In this document: positions 51,940 to 63,755 of the stretch, one piece after another | Numbering within the stretch: the first letter of the stretch is position 1 | Layout of the letters: each line of letters opens with the position of its first letter | Source of the DNA: Prorocentrum cordatum | Lineage: Eukaryota > Sar > Dinophyceae > Prorocentrales > Prorocentraceae | Reading direction: 5' to 3' | NCBI GenBank assembly: GCA_963575745.1 | Contig: CAUYUJ010001292.1 | Location: forward strand, 247,501-311,500 | DNA length: 64,000 nt | Made by a program: the position numbers and the translations under genes | The notes under the pieces: model-generated | The model's input: only the letters and a program-made list of their open reading frames with translations | Told to the model about the DNA's origin: nothing | Databases searched by the model: none

Positions 51940-52480
51940 GAGGAATCCCTTGCAACAGCGGGACGAAGTGCGCGCGCGCGCGTCGTCGCGCGCGCATGCC
52001 GAAATCCTTCGAACATTTCGGGCTTCGCAAAGATTTCAAAATCGAGTGCCACGAAAACATACAACACATAAATGGTTTCGCGACACGGATTTTCAAGAAA
52101 AGTTTGTTATCCGGCTCTTGCAGAGTCTTGGGAAGACCATCGATGTTTCAATATTTTTGTAAAGTGCTGCCAAACGGGCCTCTCGCGCGCGCATGTCGAA
52201 CTCGTTCGAAGGCCTTTGCGCGTGCTGTCGCAAAAATCCTTCGCCAAAAACGGTGTTTAAAAAGCCTGTGCGCGCGCTCTTGCGAATTGCTAAGAAAACC
52301 ATGCGTTCTTCAACGTTGTCATCACATTCTGTCGAACGGGCCTCTCGCGCCGCATGTCGAACTCATCCGGCCGCCCTTGCGCTCGTGGTGGGGGGTCAGC
52401 ATCCGTGTTCAACAATCTCACGTGGGCCACTCGCGCGCGTCGGCCGCGCGCGCATGTCGAACTCCTTCCTCCACCTGCAT
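51940..52480. repeat. Degenerate GCGCGCATGTCGAACTC repeats
   Basis: GCGCGCATGTCGAACTC-like text at about 51985, 52190, 52345 and 52450, spaced 95-205 bp, with GGGCCTCTCGCGC in front. No gene seen. Confidence 0.7.
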
Positions 52481-52671
52481 GACCGACGCGAGGACATCGT
52501 TATCGTTATCGGCGGGCGTCATCATCACCGGCGCCGTCATCGGCCTTGCCGTCGTCATCGCCACCGTCGTCACCATCATAGCTACTCTCATCATCGTGTC
52601 TACCGTTGTCGGCGTCGCCATGATACCGCGCCCGTCCAAGTCACTGACTCGCACTGAAGTGCCCGCCTGTC

Positions 52672-52830
52672 TGTATGCATGCATTCATCCATGCACGTAT
52701 GTATGTACGTAGGTATGTATGCATGCATGCACGCATGCATCTATGTCTGTACGTATGTATGCATACATGCATGTGTGTATGCATGTATGAAGTGATGCAT
52801 ACATGCATGTTTGAATTTCTCTGTATGCAT
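52672..52830. repeat. GTAT/GCAT repeat, small block
   Basis: Tetranucleotide ATGT/ATGC mixture. Confidence 0.95.
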
Positions 52831-53039
52831 ACATGTACCTGCTCCTGTCCCTCCTTCTGCTCTCCTCCCTCGTCCTCCTGTCCTCCCCCTCTGTGCCACG
52901 TCTCTGGCGCACCGTCCCCGTGACATCTGCCGGGCCTCCGGCGCGCCGTGGCGCCGTGGCATTTGACAGGTCCCGGGCGCAGGCTCCGTGTCGCCGGCGG
53001 GGGCTCGGGCGGGGCCAGGGCGAGGAGAAGTCTGGGGAG

Positions 53040-53136
53040 AGGAGGGGAGGAGGAGGGGGAGGGGGAGGAGGACGAGGAGGAGGAGGAGGGGGAGGGGGAG
53101 GAGGAGGGGGAGGAGGGGGAGGAGGAGGAGGAGGTT
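53040..53136. repeat. GGA/GGGGGA tract
   Basis: Purine tract of about 100 bp. Confidence 0.9.
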
Positions 53137-53477
53137 TTCGTCGGAAAGATGTACGGGACTTATGCGCACCATATCCGTTACAGCCTTCGGCCTGCACTGG
53201 TTGTGCGCATAGGCCGATGTCCGCCTTTACGGGCCGTGCCTTCGGCTTCACCCCGCCGGCGAGGACGACAGGAGTTTGTGCCGTGGGCGTTTTGGCGGGC
53301 AGCTCCCTTGGATGGGCAGCGGATCTTCCTCTCGTTCAGTACGTCGTGCTTCTTTTTTGCTGTGATTTCAGGGCCCATTGGAACACTCTGCACGCGGGCA
53401 CGTGCGGGTTAACGGCTTCCTTCCGCTGCTCCGTTTGACGCTGTTGCGCAGCCTTGCGGTGTTGCGTTGGGGGATGG

Positions 53478-54960
53478 AAGAAATGTATGCGTGTACGTAT
53501 GTGTATATGTATGTAGGCATGCGTGTATATGTGTGTATGCATGTGTGGAATTGCGCATGTATGTAGGTAGGTAGGTGGGTAGGTATGTCGGTCGGTATGT
53601 ATGTGCGTATGTATGTACGCATGCATGCATGGATGCATGCATGCATGCATGCATGCATGTATGTGTGTAAGCATGCGTGTGTGCATGTATGTATGTTCGT
53701 ACTTATGTATGTAGGTATGTATGTATTGATGGTGGTGTTGATGTATGTATGAGTGGATGCGTGTATGTATTGATGCATACATGGTTGTATGTATGTATGT
53801 ATGTATGTATGTATGCATGTATGTATGTATGTATGTATGTATGTATGTATGTATGTATGTATGTGTGCATGCACGTATGTATGCATGTAGTTATGTGTGT
53901 ATGTATGCATGTATGCAGGTATGCATGCATGCATGCATGCATGTATGTATGTCTGCATTAATGTATGCAAGTATGTATGTATGCATGCGTGTATGTATGT
54001 ATGTATGGATGGATGGATTGATGGATGTATGTATGTATGTATGTATGTGTGTATGCATGCATGCATGCATGCATGCATGTAGGTATGTATGGATGTATGT
54101 GTTTATGTATGTATGTGTGTATGTCTGTATGTACGTACGTACGTATGTATGTATGTATGTATGTATGCATGCATGTATGTATATGTGTGTATGTATGTAT
54201 GTATGCATGCATGCGTGTATGCGTGTATGGATGCGTGCATACATGTATGTAGTTAGGTGTATGCATGTTTGTGCACGTGTGTGTATGTATGTATGTGTAT
54301 GTATGGATGTGTATGCATGTGTGTATGTAGGCATGTAGGTAGTTGTGTAGGTATGTGTATGTATGTATGCAGGTATGCATGTATGCACGTACGTATGTAT
54401 GTATGGATGCCCGCATGCATGCATGCATGCACGAATGCATGTATGTATGCGTATGTGTGTGTTTGTGTATGTATGTGTATGTAGATATGTAGGTCTGCAG
54501 GTATGTATGCATGTAGGTATGTAGGTATGTAGGTATGTCGGTATGCATGCATGCATGCATGCATGCATGCGTGTATGTATGTATGTATGTATGAATGAAT
54601 GTATGTATGTATGTATGTGTATGTATGTGTACGTATGTGTGTGTATGTATGGGTGTGTATGTATGGAATGCATGCATGCATGCATGTATGTATGTATGTA
54701 TGTATGTACGTATGTACGTATGTACGTATGTACGTATGTACGTATGTATGCCTGTACGTATGCATGTATGTGTGTACGTATGAATGTATGCAAGTTTATA
54801 CGTATGCATGTATGTATGTATGCATGCATGCATGTATGTATGCATGCATGCATGTATGTATGTATGCATGCATGTATGTATGTATGTATGTATGTTTGTA
54901 TGTATGTATTTAGGTACGTGTGTAGATCCGCATGTATGTATGTATAGGTGTATGTATGTA
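53478..54960. repeat. GTAT/GCAT tetranucleotide mega-array
   Basis: About 1.5 kb of ATGT, ATGC and ATGTGT units. ATGCATGC runs (for example about 53621-53660 and 54053-54078) are self-complementary. Translations give Cys/Met/Tyr/Val or His/Thr/Ile repeats and are not genes. Confidence 0.97.
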
Positions 54961-54964
54961 GGGT

Positions 54965-56055
54965 TCGCCTCCTCTCCCTTACTCCTCATCTCCATTCCCC
55001 GTCTCTCATCCCTCCCTCCTCCTGCGCCCTCCGCCCCCTCCTCCTCATCCTCCTGCTCCTCCTCTCCCTCCCTCCTCCTCTTCGTCTTATTCGTCCTCCT
55101 CTTCCTTCTTCTCCTGCCCTGCTGCTCATCCCTTTTCCTTCCTCCTTCCCCCGCCTTCCCCTCATCCTCCCTCCTGCGTTTCTCCCCCCTCCTCGTCCTC
55201 CTCGTCCTTCTTCTTCTCCTCCTCCTCCTCCTCAGCATCCCGGCTCCTCCCCTTCCTCCCTCCAGGCTCAGTCAGCTTTGAGCCTCAGCAGCCCGACATT
55301 TTGACCCTACCTCCTCCTCCCTCTTTCTTCCTCCTCCTTCCTCTTCCTCCTCCTCTTCCTTATTCGTCCCCTTCCCCGCCTCCTCCTCCTCATGCTCCTC
55401 CTCCTCTTCCTTCCTCCTCCTCCTCCCTCCTCCTCCTCCCTCCTCCTCCTCCCCTCCTCCCCCCTCTCTCCTCTTCTTCTTCCCCCTCCTCTCCTCCTTT
55501 CCCTCCTCCTCCCTCCTCCTCCTCCTCCTCCTCCTTCTATACCTCCTCCTCTTCTCCTCCTCTCCTCATCCTATGCCTCCTCCTGCTTCTCATCCCACTT
55601 CCCCCTTCCCCCTTCCCGCCCCCTCCCGCCTCCCCTTCCTCCTCCCTCTTTCGTTCCTCCTCCTCCTCCTCCTCCTTCCCCCCTCCTCACCCCCCCTCCT
55701 CCCCCTCCTCAGCATTCCTCTTCCTTCCCCTCCTCATTCCTGGCCCAGTCAGCCCTCAGCCAGAACATTTCGACCCTTCCTTCTCCCTCCTCCTCCTCCT
55801 CCCTCCTTCTCCTCCTCCCCTCCTTCTCTTCCTCCTCCTCCCTCCCTTCTCCTCCTCTCCTCCTCCTCCTTCTCCTCCTCCTCCTCCTCCTCCTTTCCTC
55901 CTCTCTCCCCCTCCTCCTCCTCCTCCTCCTCCTCCTCCTCCTCCTCCGCCTCCTTGTTTTCTTCGTCGTCGTCGTCCTCCCCCTCCTCCTCTCTCCTCCT
56001 CCTCTCGCCTCCTACTCCGCCTCTTCCTCCTCCTCCCTCCTCCCTTCTCCTTCCA
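54965..56055. repeat. TCC-rich tract, 1.1 kb
   Basis: (TCC)n with CCCTCC and TTCCTCC interruptions, broken only by three short non-repeat islands starting GGCTCAGTCAG or GGCCCAGTCAG. Confidence 0.95.
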
Positions 56056-56120
56056 GGCTCAGTCAGTCCTGAACCGCATCAGCAAGACGTCCCGAGCCTC
56101 CCTCCAACCGCCGCCACATT
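55265..56120 (+). CDS. Three copies of a micro-exon-like island
   Basis: After pyrimidine tracts and CCAG or GG, the + strand reads AQSALSLSSPTF then stop (55265), AQSALSQNISTLPS (55743) and AQSVLNRISKTSRASL (56058). The shared AQS.L...IS.T pattern with different third bases suggests duplicated exons, the last being the best preserved. The spacers are TCC tracts. Confidence 0.3.
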
Positions 56121-56593
56121 CCTGGAGCCCCTGGGGCCGTCTGCGGGCCCCGGGGGTCGCTCGAAGCCGCCTTCACGGGGGCGAGAACCAGGTCCCAGGG
56201 AATGGGGCGAGGGCTCCAGGAGCCATGCCATGTGTCTGACAAAGAGGTCGTCGTTTTTTATCCATTGTTTTGCCGATCGGCGCGGGCTTGCGCACCCCTC
56301 TCTCTCTCTCTCCCCCCCCCCATGGAGAAGATCTTGGCTGTTTTTTGGCGCCTGTCTCAGGCAGGTGGAGTCTCCTCCACAGGACGCACTGCCGCAGGCA
56401 GTCCCGCTAGGCAGAGGTCCAGAGCCAGGCCGCCCCCCTCCCCCGCCCCCTCCCTTTCCGTCCAGTGCCGAGGCGCCGAATAGGAACAAAAACGCTCACG
56501 AGGCGCGGGCGTCGTTGCCATCGGGCCGCCGATCGATCGGGCTCGGGCTGGTCGATCGATTGCCATCCCAGCGCGCGTGGTGCACCTCGGTCC

Positions 56594-56895
56594 TCCTCCT
56601 CCTCCTCCTCCTCCTCCTCCTCCTCCTCCCATCCTCCTCCTATCCTCCTCCTATCCTCCTCCTCCTCCTGCTGCTCTCCCCCTCCTCCTCCTCCCCTCCT
56701 CCTCCTCCTCCCCTCCCTCCCCCCTCCTCCTCCTCCTCCTCCTCCTCCTCCTCTCCTCCTCCCCCTCCTCCCCTCCTCCTCCTCCTCCTCCTCCTCCTCC
56801 TCCTCCTCCTCCTCCTCCCAGCCTAGGAGGAGGAGGAGCTGGAGCAGGAGCAGGAGGAGGAGGAGGAGGAGGAGGAGGAGGAGGAGGAGGAGGAG
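56594..56895. repeat. TCC tract switching to GGA tract
   Basis: (TCC)n from 56594 to about 56819, then CAGCCTA, then (GGA)n to 56895: a long inverted arrangement able to form a hairpin. Confidence 0.9.
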
Positions 56896-57065
56896 GGGGC
56901 TGGAGGAGACGGAGCGGAGCACGGAGCACGCCGCGGTTCGCCTCGGGCTGCGAGCGGGGCGCCCCCCCTGAGGTGTACTTCGAGCTCCGGGGGTCAGCCG
57001 TCCGTGGACGAGCAGGACCCCTTCGCGCCGAAGCAGGCCCTCGTCGCACCCGCCCCTTGGCTCGG

Positions 57066-57270
57066 AAGCCTCGGATGCCCAGTGGTTGACGCCGACGCCA
57101 AGATCGGCGGTGCGCCTTCACCGAGGGAGGATGCTCCTGACCTCGGCGATGGTGGCAATAGTCGGGCTCTCTAAGAGGCCGAACTATTGCCACCAGCGGC
57201 AAAACCTAGGATCACCTTACTCCTGTGGGGGCAACCTCCTGTGTTGGTGTTGGTGCCCACTTCCAGGCCT
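57066..57270. mobile_element. Foldback family 5, copy 2
   Basis: About 205 bp. AAGATCGGCGGTGCGCCTTC at the left, CTGTGTTGGTGTTGGTGCCC at the right; arms diverged from 38591 but collinear with it. Confidence 0.8.
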
Positions 57271-57658
57271 CTAAAAGTCGGCATAGACCCCTCCCGCCCC
57301 CCCCCCCCCCTTGCCAAGTGGCGAGCAGCGAGTTGCCCCGTCGCGGTTCTCGAGGGGGCGTGTGGGCCGCAATTGTCGCGGGCTTGGGGCCGCCGGGCCT
57401 GGCCCCCAGCCGTCTTCGTTTAGGGCTGCTTTCCTAAAGCGGATCTGATCCAGCGACGACGACAGCGACGACGACGACGACGACGAGCGACGAGCGATGA
57501 CGACGACGACGCTTCCGACTTGCCGGGGCCCCCGGTAGGTTGGGCAGGCCGTAAGTCGTTCCTGGAGGCGCTTCGGGGCAGGACAGGAGAGGGAGCCCCC
57601 AGGCCCCAGCGGAACGGGCGGCCTGTGCGGCGTAGGTGCGTGGACTCGCGGTGCTAAT

Positions 57659-57660
57659 CA

Positions 57661-57691
<31 letters not shown>

Positions 57692-57692
57692 G
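57659..57692. repeat. TA then GT repeat
   Basis: (TA)n and (TG)n, about 33 bp. 57270-58300 otherwise shows a GAC tract at 57455-57510 and a GGA tract at 58011-58050, no gene. Confidence 0.9.
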
Positions 57693-58307
57693 AAATGTTG
57701 CTGGGATTACCGTGCTTAGTTGCAGAGCAGGTGCGTGCGCCTGCAAGAGGACATGCAGGTGCACACTTGAGTATTGTGCGGCCCACACGGTTCCTCATTG
57801 CACGAGAACGGCAAGAACAATGTCGTCATTCCAGCAGTGTGTTTTAAGATGTACCGACGGGGTGCACAGGTATCCAATACGCATGACTAGTCACGCTCCC
57901 TTCGGCTTTCCGATATTGAAGCACCCTTGCGCAGGAGCATGTGAGTTTTCGAATCATACTTGTGATGTCTGGCATCGGTGTGGTGGTGGAGGCATTGATG
58001 CTTCCACTTAGGAGGAGGAGGAGGAGGAGGAGGAGGAGGAGGAGGAGGGCGAGAAGGAGGGAGGACAAGCTAGGTGCGCGCGCCATATCTGGAATCCGAC
58101 CCCTTCGCCCCTGGAGGTCTCCTTCGCGTCTCGGGCGGCCGCTCCAGGCTACTTCAAGCGCCTTCCTGCCTCAAGAATCGGTGCACTGTTGCTGTGCTTT
58201 GTGATTCTCTGGGCGGGCCCGAAGCCAATCTACTTGATCCGCCTTCCTACTTCCTATGTTTACCTACTTCTTCCGACCGAAGCGTGCCCGTCCCTCGGTT
58301 TCCCCTT

Positions 58308-58435
58308 TTTCGGCCTCCTTGGAGGCCCTCGTCGCCACCGCTGGATCCGCCTCGAAATTCTGGTCAGAACGCGCCCCGGGAGAGGTCCAGGGAGCAGCGG
58401 TATCGGTATCGTTTTTTTTAGGTTCCCCCCAGGGC
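58308..58435. repeat. Dispersed repeat Z, copy 1
   Basis: Collinear with 60640-60755: GGCCTCC..GGA.GCCC.CGTCGC, GCTGGAT.CGC, CCCGGGGAGA-like, GG.ATCGGTA, TTTCCCC. Confidence 0.65.
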
Positions 58436-58741
58436 GCTCTCGGCGAAGCGCAGCTGCTGGAAGGCGCCACGAGGCTGGGACACCGCCGAGAAGCCATGAA
58501 GAAGCCCGCAACCCAGCCCTTACACGCACGTGCTGGAACACAACGCGTACCGTGTTCCACCCGTCTCGCGCACGTGTTGGCTCACGTCTGGGCGAACGCA
58601 TCGCGCCAGACCCACGCCTTCAGTCCACGTGTTGAGCTCCGTGGCCACCACGCTACGCGTTGCTTGTTGCGTATGGTGGCAGCTGGGGCCCGAATGCCTC
58701 GAATCTCGAACCTCTAAGCCTGACGTTGCAAACCGTGGGCC

Positions 58742-59261
58742 CCGCGAGGAGGCGGAGCCCGCGGCTTCGCCCTCCGCGGAGGACGAGGAGGAGGAGGAGG
58801 AGGAGGAGGAGGAGGAGGAGGAGGAGGAGGAGGAGGAGGAGGAGGAGGAGGAGGGGGAGGAGGAGGAGGAGGGGGAGGAGGAGAGGAGGAGGAGGAGCGG
58901 AGGAGGAGGAGAGGAGGAGGAGGGGGGGGGGGGGGAGGAGGGGAAGGAGGGGGAGGAGGAGGAGGAGGAGGAGGAGGAGGAGGAGGAGGAGGAGGAGGAG
59001 GAGGAGGAGGAGGAGGAGGAGGAGGAGGAGGAGGAGGAGGAGGAGGAGGAGGAGGAGGAGGAGAAGGAGGAGGTGCCCGCGAGGAGGCGGAGCCCCCGGC
59101 GGCGCCGTCCGCGGAGCAAGACGCCCGCGGGCCGCCGCGACCCGCCGCGCCGCGCGCGGAGCCGCCGGTGCCGCGGCTGGCCGGGCTCGGCGGCCTGGCT
59201 GGCGCGGCGTCGGGGAGTCCGCGGGCGGCTCAGCAGCTGGGGGCGCTCCTCGCCGCCCGTC

Positions 59262-59280
<19 letters not shown>
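58742..59280 (+). CDS. Candidate exon duplicated around a GAG tract
   Basis: CGCGAGGAGGCGGAGCCC occurs at about 58743 and 59078, giving REEAEPAASPSAEDE and REEAEPPAAPSAEQD. After the second copy the frame continues ARGPPRPAAPRAEPPVPRLA, GLGGLAGAASGSPRAAQQLG. It may be one acidic/proline-rich exon whose GAG codons expanded. Weak support. Confidence 0.25.
58787..59073. repeat. GAG/GGA tract
   Basis: About 285 bp of (GAG)n. Confidence 0.95.
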
Positions 59281-59560
<280 letters not shown>

Positions 59561-59697
59561 GCGAGGACACTACTGGAGGCTCGTTGCTCCCCCCCCGGGG
59601 CAACAACTGCAACGTGTGGCCTGGGGCAGTGCGCTCGCCCCGGGGGCGAGGTCACACCCACGGGCCCCGCCGGGGTGGCCTGAGAGAGTGTCCTTGC
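59561..59697. mobile_element. Putative inverted-repeat element inside GTT array
   Basis: 137 bp of unique sequence with ends GCGAGGACACT and AGTGTCCTTGC, sitting between two GTT arrays. Confidence 0.55.
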
Positions 59698-59724
59698 GTT
59701 GTTGTTGTTGTTGTTGTTGTTGTT

Positions 59725-59783
<59 letters not shown>

Positions 59784-59808
59784 GTTCGTCGTCGTCGTTG
59801 TTGTCGTG

Positions 59809-59858
<50 letters not shown>

Positions 59859-59900
59859 GCGTTGTTGCGCGTCGTCATCGTCGTCGTCGCTGTCGCCGCG
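59698..59900. repeat. GTT then GTC arrays
   Basis: Continuation of the trinucleotide array after the inserted element. Confidence 0.95.
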
Positions 59901-60639
59901 CGTCGTTGCGCGTCGGCTTCGGGCGTCGCCGTCGTGGCCGATGCGTGCGGCGGCCCGCAGGCGCGGCGGCCGACCAGGCGTGCTGCGCGTGCGGCGGGGG
60001 TCAGCACGAGCCCGGAGCGTATCCGCATCCGCGCCCCTGCTGTCCGGATTCCGGGGCGCGGCCCCGCGGGCGCGCGGTCGCACGGGTGCGTTCCGCGCGG
60101 GGCATCCGCGAGCAAAGCGCTCTCCGCGTCTGCGGCGTCGCGGTCCAGGGACCCAGCCCGCGAGGCCGCGGTGTGTTTCGCCCACGAGGTCAGAGGATGC
60201 TGAGTGTGCCGCGCCGCGCCGATTCTGGCCCACCACGCGTCGGCGCGACACGCTATCCATTTCCCAGTCCCGTAGCGTGCACGTGACCAGCTTTTCCCAG
60301 CCTTCCGCCCCGCGGAGCGGAGTGGCACGCTATCCGCTCGCAAGGCATAAGCGCCGCCGCCGCGACAACGCTGAGCAAAAGCTCCCGAGCGGAGAGGGAG
60401 GGACTCCCCCCCTTCGTCCTCTCTCAGGGCGGGGGGGACAGCGCTAAACGCGGCGAGCGATTCATGCTTCTTCCGCCGCGGCTGCAGCGGCTACGGAGCT
60501 ACGGCGTTTCAGCTATTGTTGCCTGTTCTGATTCGCGCGATGTCGAGCATCGCGTCTGTGGCGATCTTGGGCGCGCGAACATGCACTATCACTGGCCAAC
60601 TTATTGTGGACTCGCATTACTGCTACCCTTTCCTCTTCG

Positions 60640-60755
60640 CTTCTTCGGGCCTCCCAGGATGCCCCCGTCGCTACGGCTGGATTCGCTTAAGAACGCTCCC
60701 GGGGAGATGTCAGGGGAGTTGCGGCATCGGTACCCTTCGGTTTCCCCAGAGGGAG
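60640..60755. repeat. Dispersed repeat Z, copy 2
   Basis: See 58308-58435. 59900-60640 holds GC-rich DNA with no convincing frame. Confidence 0.65.
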
Positions 60756-60989
60756 GGGGGGTCGCACAAGTTGTGTGTGTCCGCGCCGTTTCGGGGCTCT
60801 CGAGGCCCTTCCCTGGCTCCCCGGGCCGCCAGAAGAGGATCTCGTATTGAAGCGCCAGGGCCCGTTTCGACCAGGACCCCTTTTCTTTTCCAGCCCGTTC
60901 TGGCCTCCGCTCGCTGCCACCGTTTCCACCAGGACCCCCGACGAATCCCCCCGTGTCCATCCTCTCGTAACTACGAAGGAGAACGGGGG

Positions 60990-61110
60990 GAGGATGAGGA
61001 GGGAGGGGGGAGGGAGGGAGGGAGGGAGGGAGGGAGGACATGCCTGAAGGATGACATGCCCATAGGAAAAACGCCTGTGGGAGGACATGCCCGACCTGAG
61101 CCTGCAAGGC
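60990..61110. repeat. GAGG tract and MITE-1-like right end
   Basis: (GGGA)n at about 61005-61035, then GCCTGTGGGAGGACATGCCC plus GACC, similar to the right end of MITE family 1. Possibly a fragment. Confidence 0.4.
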
Positions 61111-61164
61111 ACAAGCGTGTCGTAGGGACCGCCGCTGCGACAGGCCCTAGGCATCCCAATCGAC

Positions 61165-61345
61165 CTGGCCGTACAGTGGGGGCCCATGCCAAGAAGCACA
61201 CTGCTCGCCTCCAGGGTGCCCTCGGGTTTCTTGGGTTTCGATGGTTCTGCTGTGGACGGCGTGACGCTCCCACACCAAAAATCAGTGGACGCCCTGGGGT
61301 CCCAGGGCTGGGTTTCTTGCGGAAGGTTTCTTGTGGTCGGGCCCC
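61165..61345. repeat. Dispersed copy of the 320-bp repeat
   Basis: GGCCCATGCCAAGAAGCACA, CACCAAAAATCAGTGGACGC and TTTCTTGCGGAAGGTTTCTT match the 49.0-49.8 kb units. Confidence 0.8.
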
Positions 61346-61619
61346 TACTGTATCGCGGAGGCCTGCCGCCGATCTGCATCGGCGATGCATCGCCGCCAGT
61401 TCCGGCGCTCGAGCTTAACCCCCGCCCCCCCCCGCCTCCCGAGCTGCTCTCCCCCCCCCCTCTCACGTCGCACCCCTCGGGAGCGAGCGCCCGGAGCCCC
61501 GCGCCCACGGCTCTGCCCTTCGGCGTGCTTTTCTGTCTCGCTGGGCTTCGTTGCTGCAGCGGCCCGCGACAGGCTCGGCCTGGCCGCGGCGCCCGGGGGC
61601 CGCTGGGCGGGACCCTCGC

Positions 61620-61755
61620 CTTGGCATCGCTCGGACGTGTGCATTTTTTTTCTCCTTCGGCGAGAACCATCGAGGAGCATCCTTGATCATTTGGCGAAAA
61701 AACCACGCACGAAACCGAAAAAAACACAGGGAATGGACGTCCGAGCGATGGCGAG
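61620..61755. mobile_element. MITE family 4, copy 3
   Basis: 136 bp; ends CTTGGCATCGCTCGGACGT and ACGTCCGAGCGATGGCGAG. A longer T run distinguishes it. Confidence 0.85.
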
Positions 61756-61910
61756 TAGCCGGCACGCGGGCCCCGCCCGCCCCGCCGAGGTCCGCGGTGG
61801 CGGCGCCGGGCGAGCCGTGGCGGCGCGACGCGGGGCAGCGCGCCCAGAGACCCAGTGGTGAGCAGGCCGGCGCAGCGGAGACCAGGCGCCGTGCGTGTGA
61901 GTGTGTGTGT

Positions 61911-62085
61911 CAATCAGGAAGGAAAAAACACACAGACACAAGTACTCGTCGAGCCCCCAGAAAATATGCGAAAATATGGGGAGTGGGGGGGGGAGACAAG
62001 AACTCAGAAGATATGGGAAGATATGCGGATTATTTTTTAAATTTGTGTGTATCTAGTTGTGTGTCCTGGGGCCCCTTCAGTGAAG
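61911..62085. repeat. Dispersed repeat Y, copy 2
   Basis: See 43733-43906. Confidence 0.6.
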
Positions 62086-62127
62086 GCCGCTCCTCGCCGC
62101 CTTCTACCCATCCATCCTGCCACCCTT

Positions 62128-62545
62128 CACGGGCGAAGGAAGGAAGAAGGTCAAGTGCTTCGCTGTCGGGGGCGCCCGCCCCAGGGCGGCCGGCAGGCTT
62201 AGACCCTTAGGGTGGCACGTCAAGATTCGGGGGAAAACAAACCTACCTCGCTTTTGACCACCCTCGCTTCCAAGAGATTCCAAGCGATGCCAAACTACGG
62301 CACGTACTGGTCACGTCGCTTGACGAGGAGGCGCGTGGTATGACTTGGTTCTTCCTGGAAGCGAAAGCGGGGTAGATAATTCACGCTCTGATTCACGGGC
62401 GAAGGAAGGTATAAGGTCAAGTGTTTCGCTGTCGGGGGCGCCCGTCCCAGGGCGGCCGGCAGGCTTAGACCCTTAGGGTGGCACGTCGAGGTGTAAACTT
62501 TCCAGCCGCCCTGGGGCAGCGCCCCCGGTGACGGACAAGTTTATG
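62128..62545. repeat. 100-bp direct repeat plus partial inverted copy
   Basis: CACGGGCGAAGGAAGG starts at 62128 and 62394; both copies end GGCTTAGACCCTTAGGGTGG plus CACGTC. AGCCGCCCTGGGGCAGCGCC near 62500-62530 is an inverted partial copy. 62545-62830 shows no gene. Confidence 0.85.
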
Positions 62546-62835
62546 TTCTGCCGTTCTTCGCCCGCTAGAATCCGCTCGGCTCAGGTGTTGGACAGCGTGC
62601 CCGGTGACGATCGGGCCGTGAGAGGGGAAAGGACGCTTCCACTCTCTCAGCTCATCCTCCACCAACGGATTCGACGGTAGGACCGACCTTTCGGTTCGTA
62701 ACCTCCGTTCACAGGTTGGGGGTGGTGCACACCGACAGGCCGACCGACTCGCGGAGTGACGGGCGGACGACGCCGACGACGACGACGAAGGACATGACGA
62801 GTAAAACGACGACGACGATGGTGGCGACGACGACC

Positions 62836-62952
62836 ACGATGGTGCTGATATTGTTGATGATGATGATGATGATGATGGTGGTGGTGATGGTGATGGTGAT
62901 GGTGATGGTGATGATGATGATGATGATGCTGATGATGATGATGATGATGATC

Positions 62953-63017
<65 letters not shown>

Positions 63018-63700
63018 CGTGGTGATCGTGGTGATGATATTGCTGCTGTTGCTGCTGCTGGTGATGATGGTGATGATGTTGATGATGATGATGATGGCCA
63101 GGAGCAGGAGCAGGACGAGGACAAGGAGGAGGATGAGTATGAGTACCAGTATGAGTACGAGTCTGAGTATGTGGATGGGGATGGGGATGGGAATGAGGAT
63201 TATGAGGATGATGATAATGACGGTGATGATGATGATGATGATGGTGATGATGCTGGTGATGATTATGATTAGATCGCTGCTAATGGTGGTGTTGATGTTG
63301 CAGGTGTCGATGAGGATGATTGTGATGATGATGGTGATGACGATGATGATGGTGATGATCATGCTGGTGACGATGACGATGATGATGCTGATAATGATGA
63401 TGAGGATGAGGAGGATGATGTTGATGACCTCTGATGACGATGGCGGTTGCCATGGTGATGCAGATGTTTATTATGATGAGGGTGATGATGTTGCTGTCGT
63501 TGATGATGTTGATGATGATAATGATGTTAATGGTGGTGATGATGATGGCGATGATGCTGATGATAATGTCATGATGCTGAGGACGATGATGATGATGCTG
63601 ATGATGATGCTGATGCTGATGCTGATGCTGATGCTGATGCTGATGCTGATGATGGTGATGATGATGACGATGATGATGGTGGTGGTGGTGGTGATGTAGA
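62836..63700. repeat. GAT trinucleotide mega-array
   Basis: About 860 bp of (GAT)n with GGT, GCT and GAC variants, including a GATGCT run at 63590-63650 and a GAGTAC/GAGTAT run near 63130-63170. Confidence 0.97.
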
Positions 63701-63755
63701 AGGTGATGATTCGGCTGCTGCTGTGGATATTTTTTGGGGAGTCGGGGTTCAGGGA

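Noticed and set aside
53368-55238. Very long antisense frames rich in His, Thr and Ile, and sense frames rich in Cys, Met, Val
   Set aside because: Pure products of the GTAT/GCAT repeat; no sequence complexity beyond the repeat.
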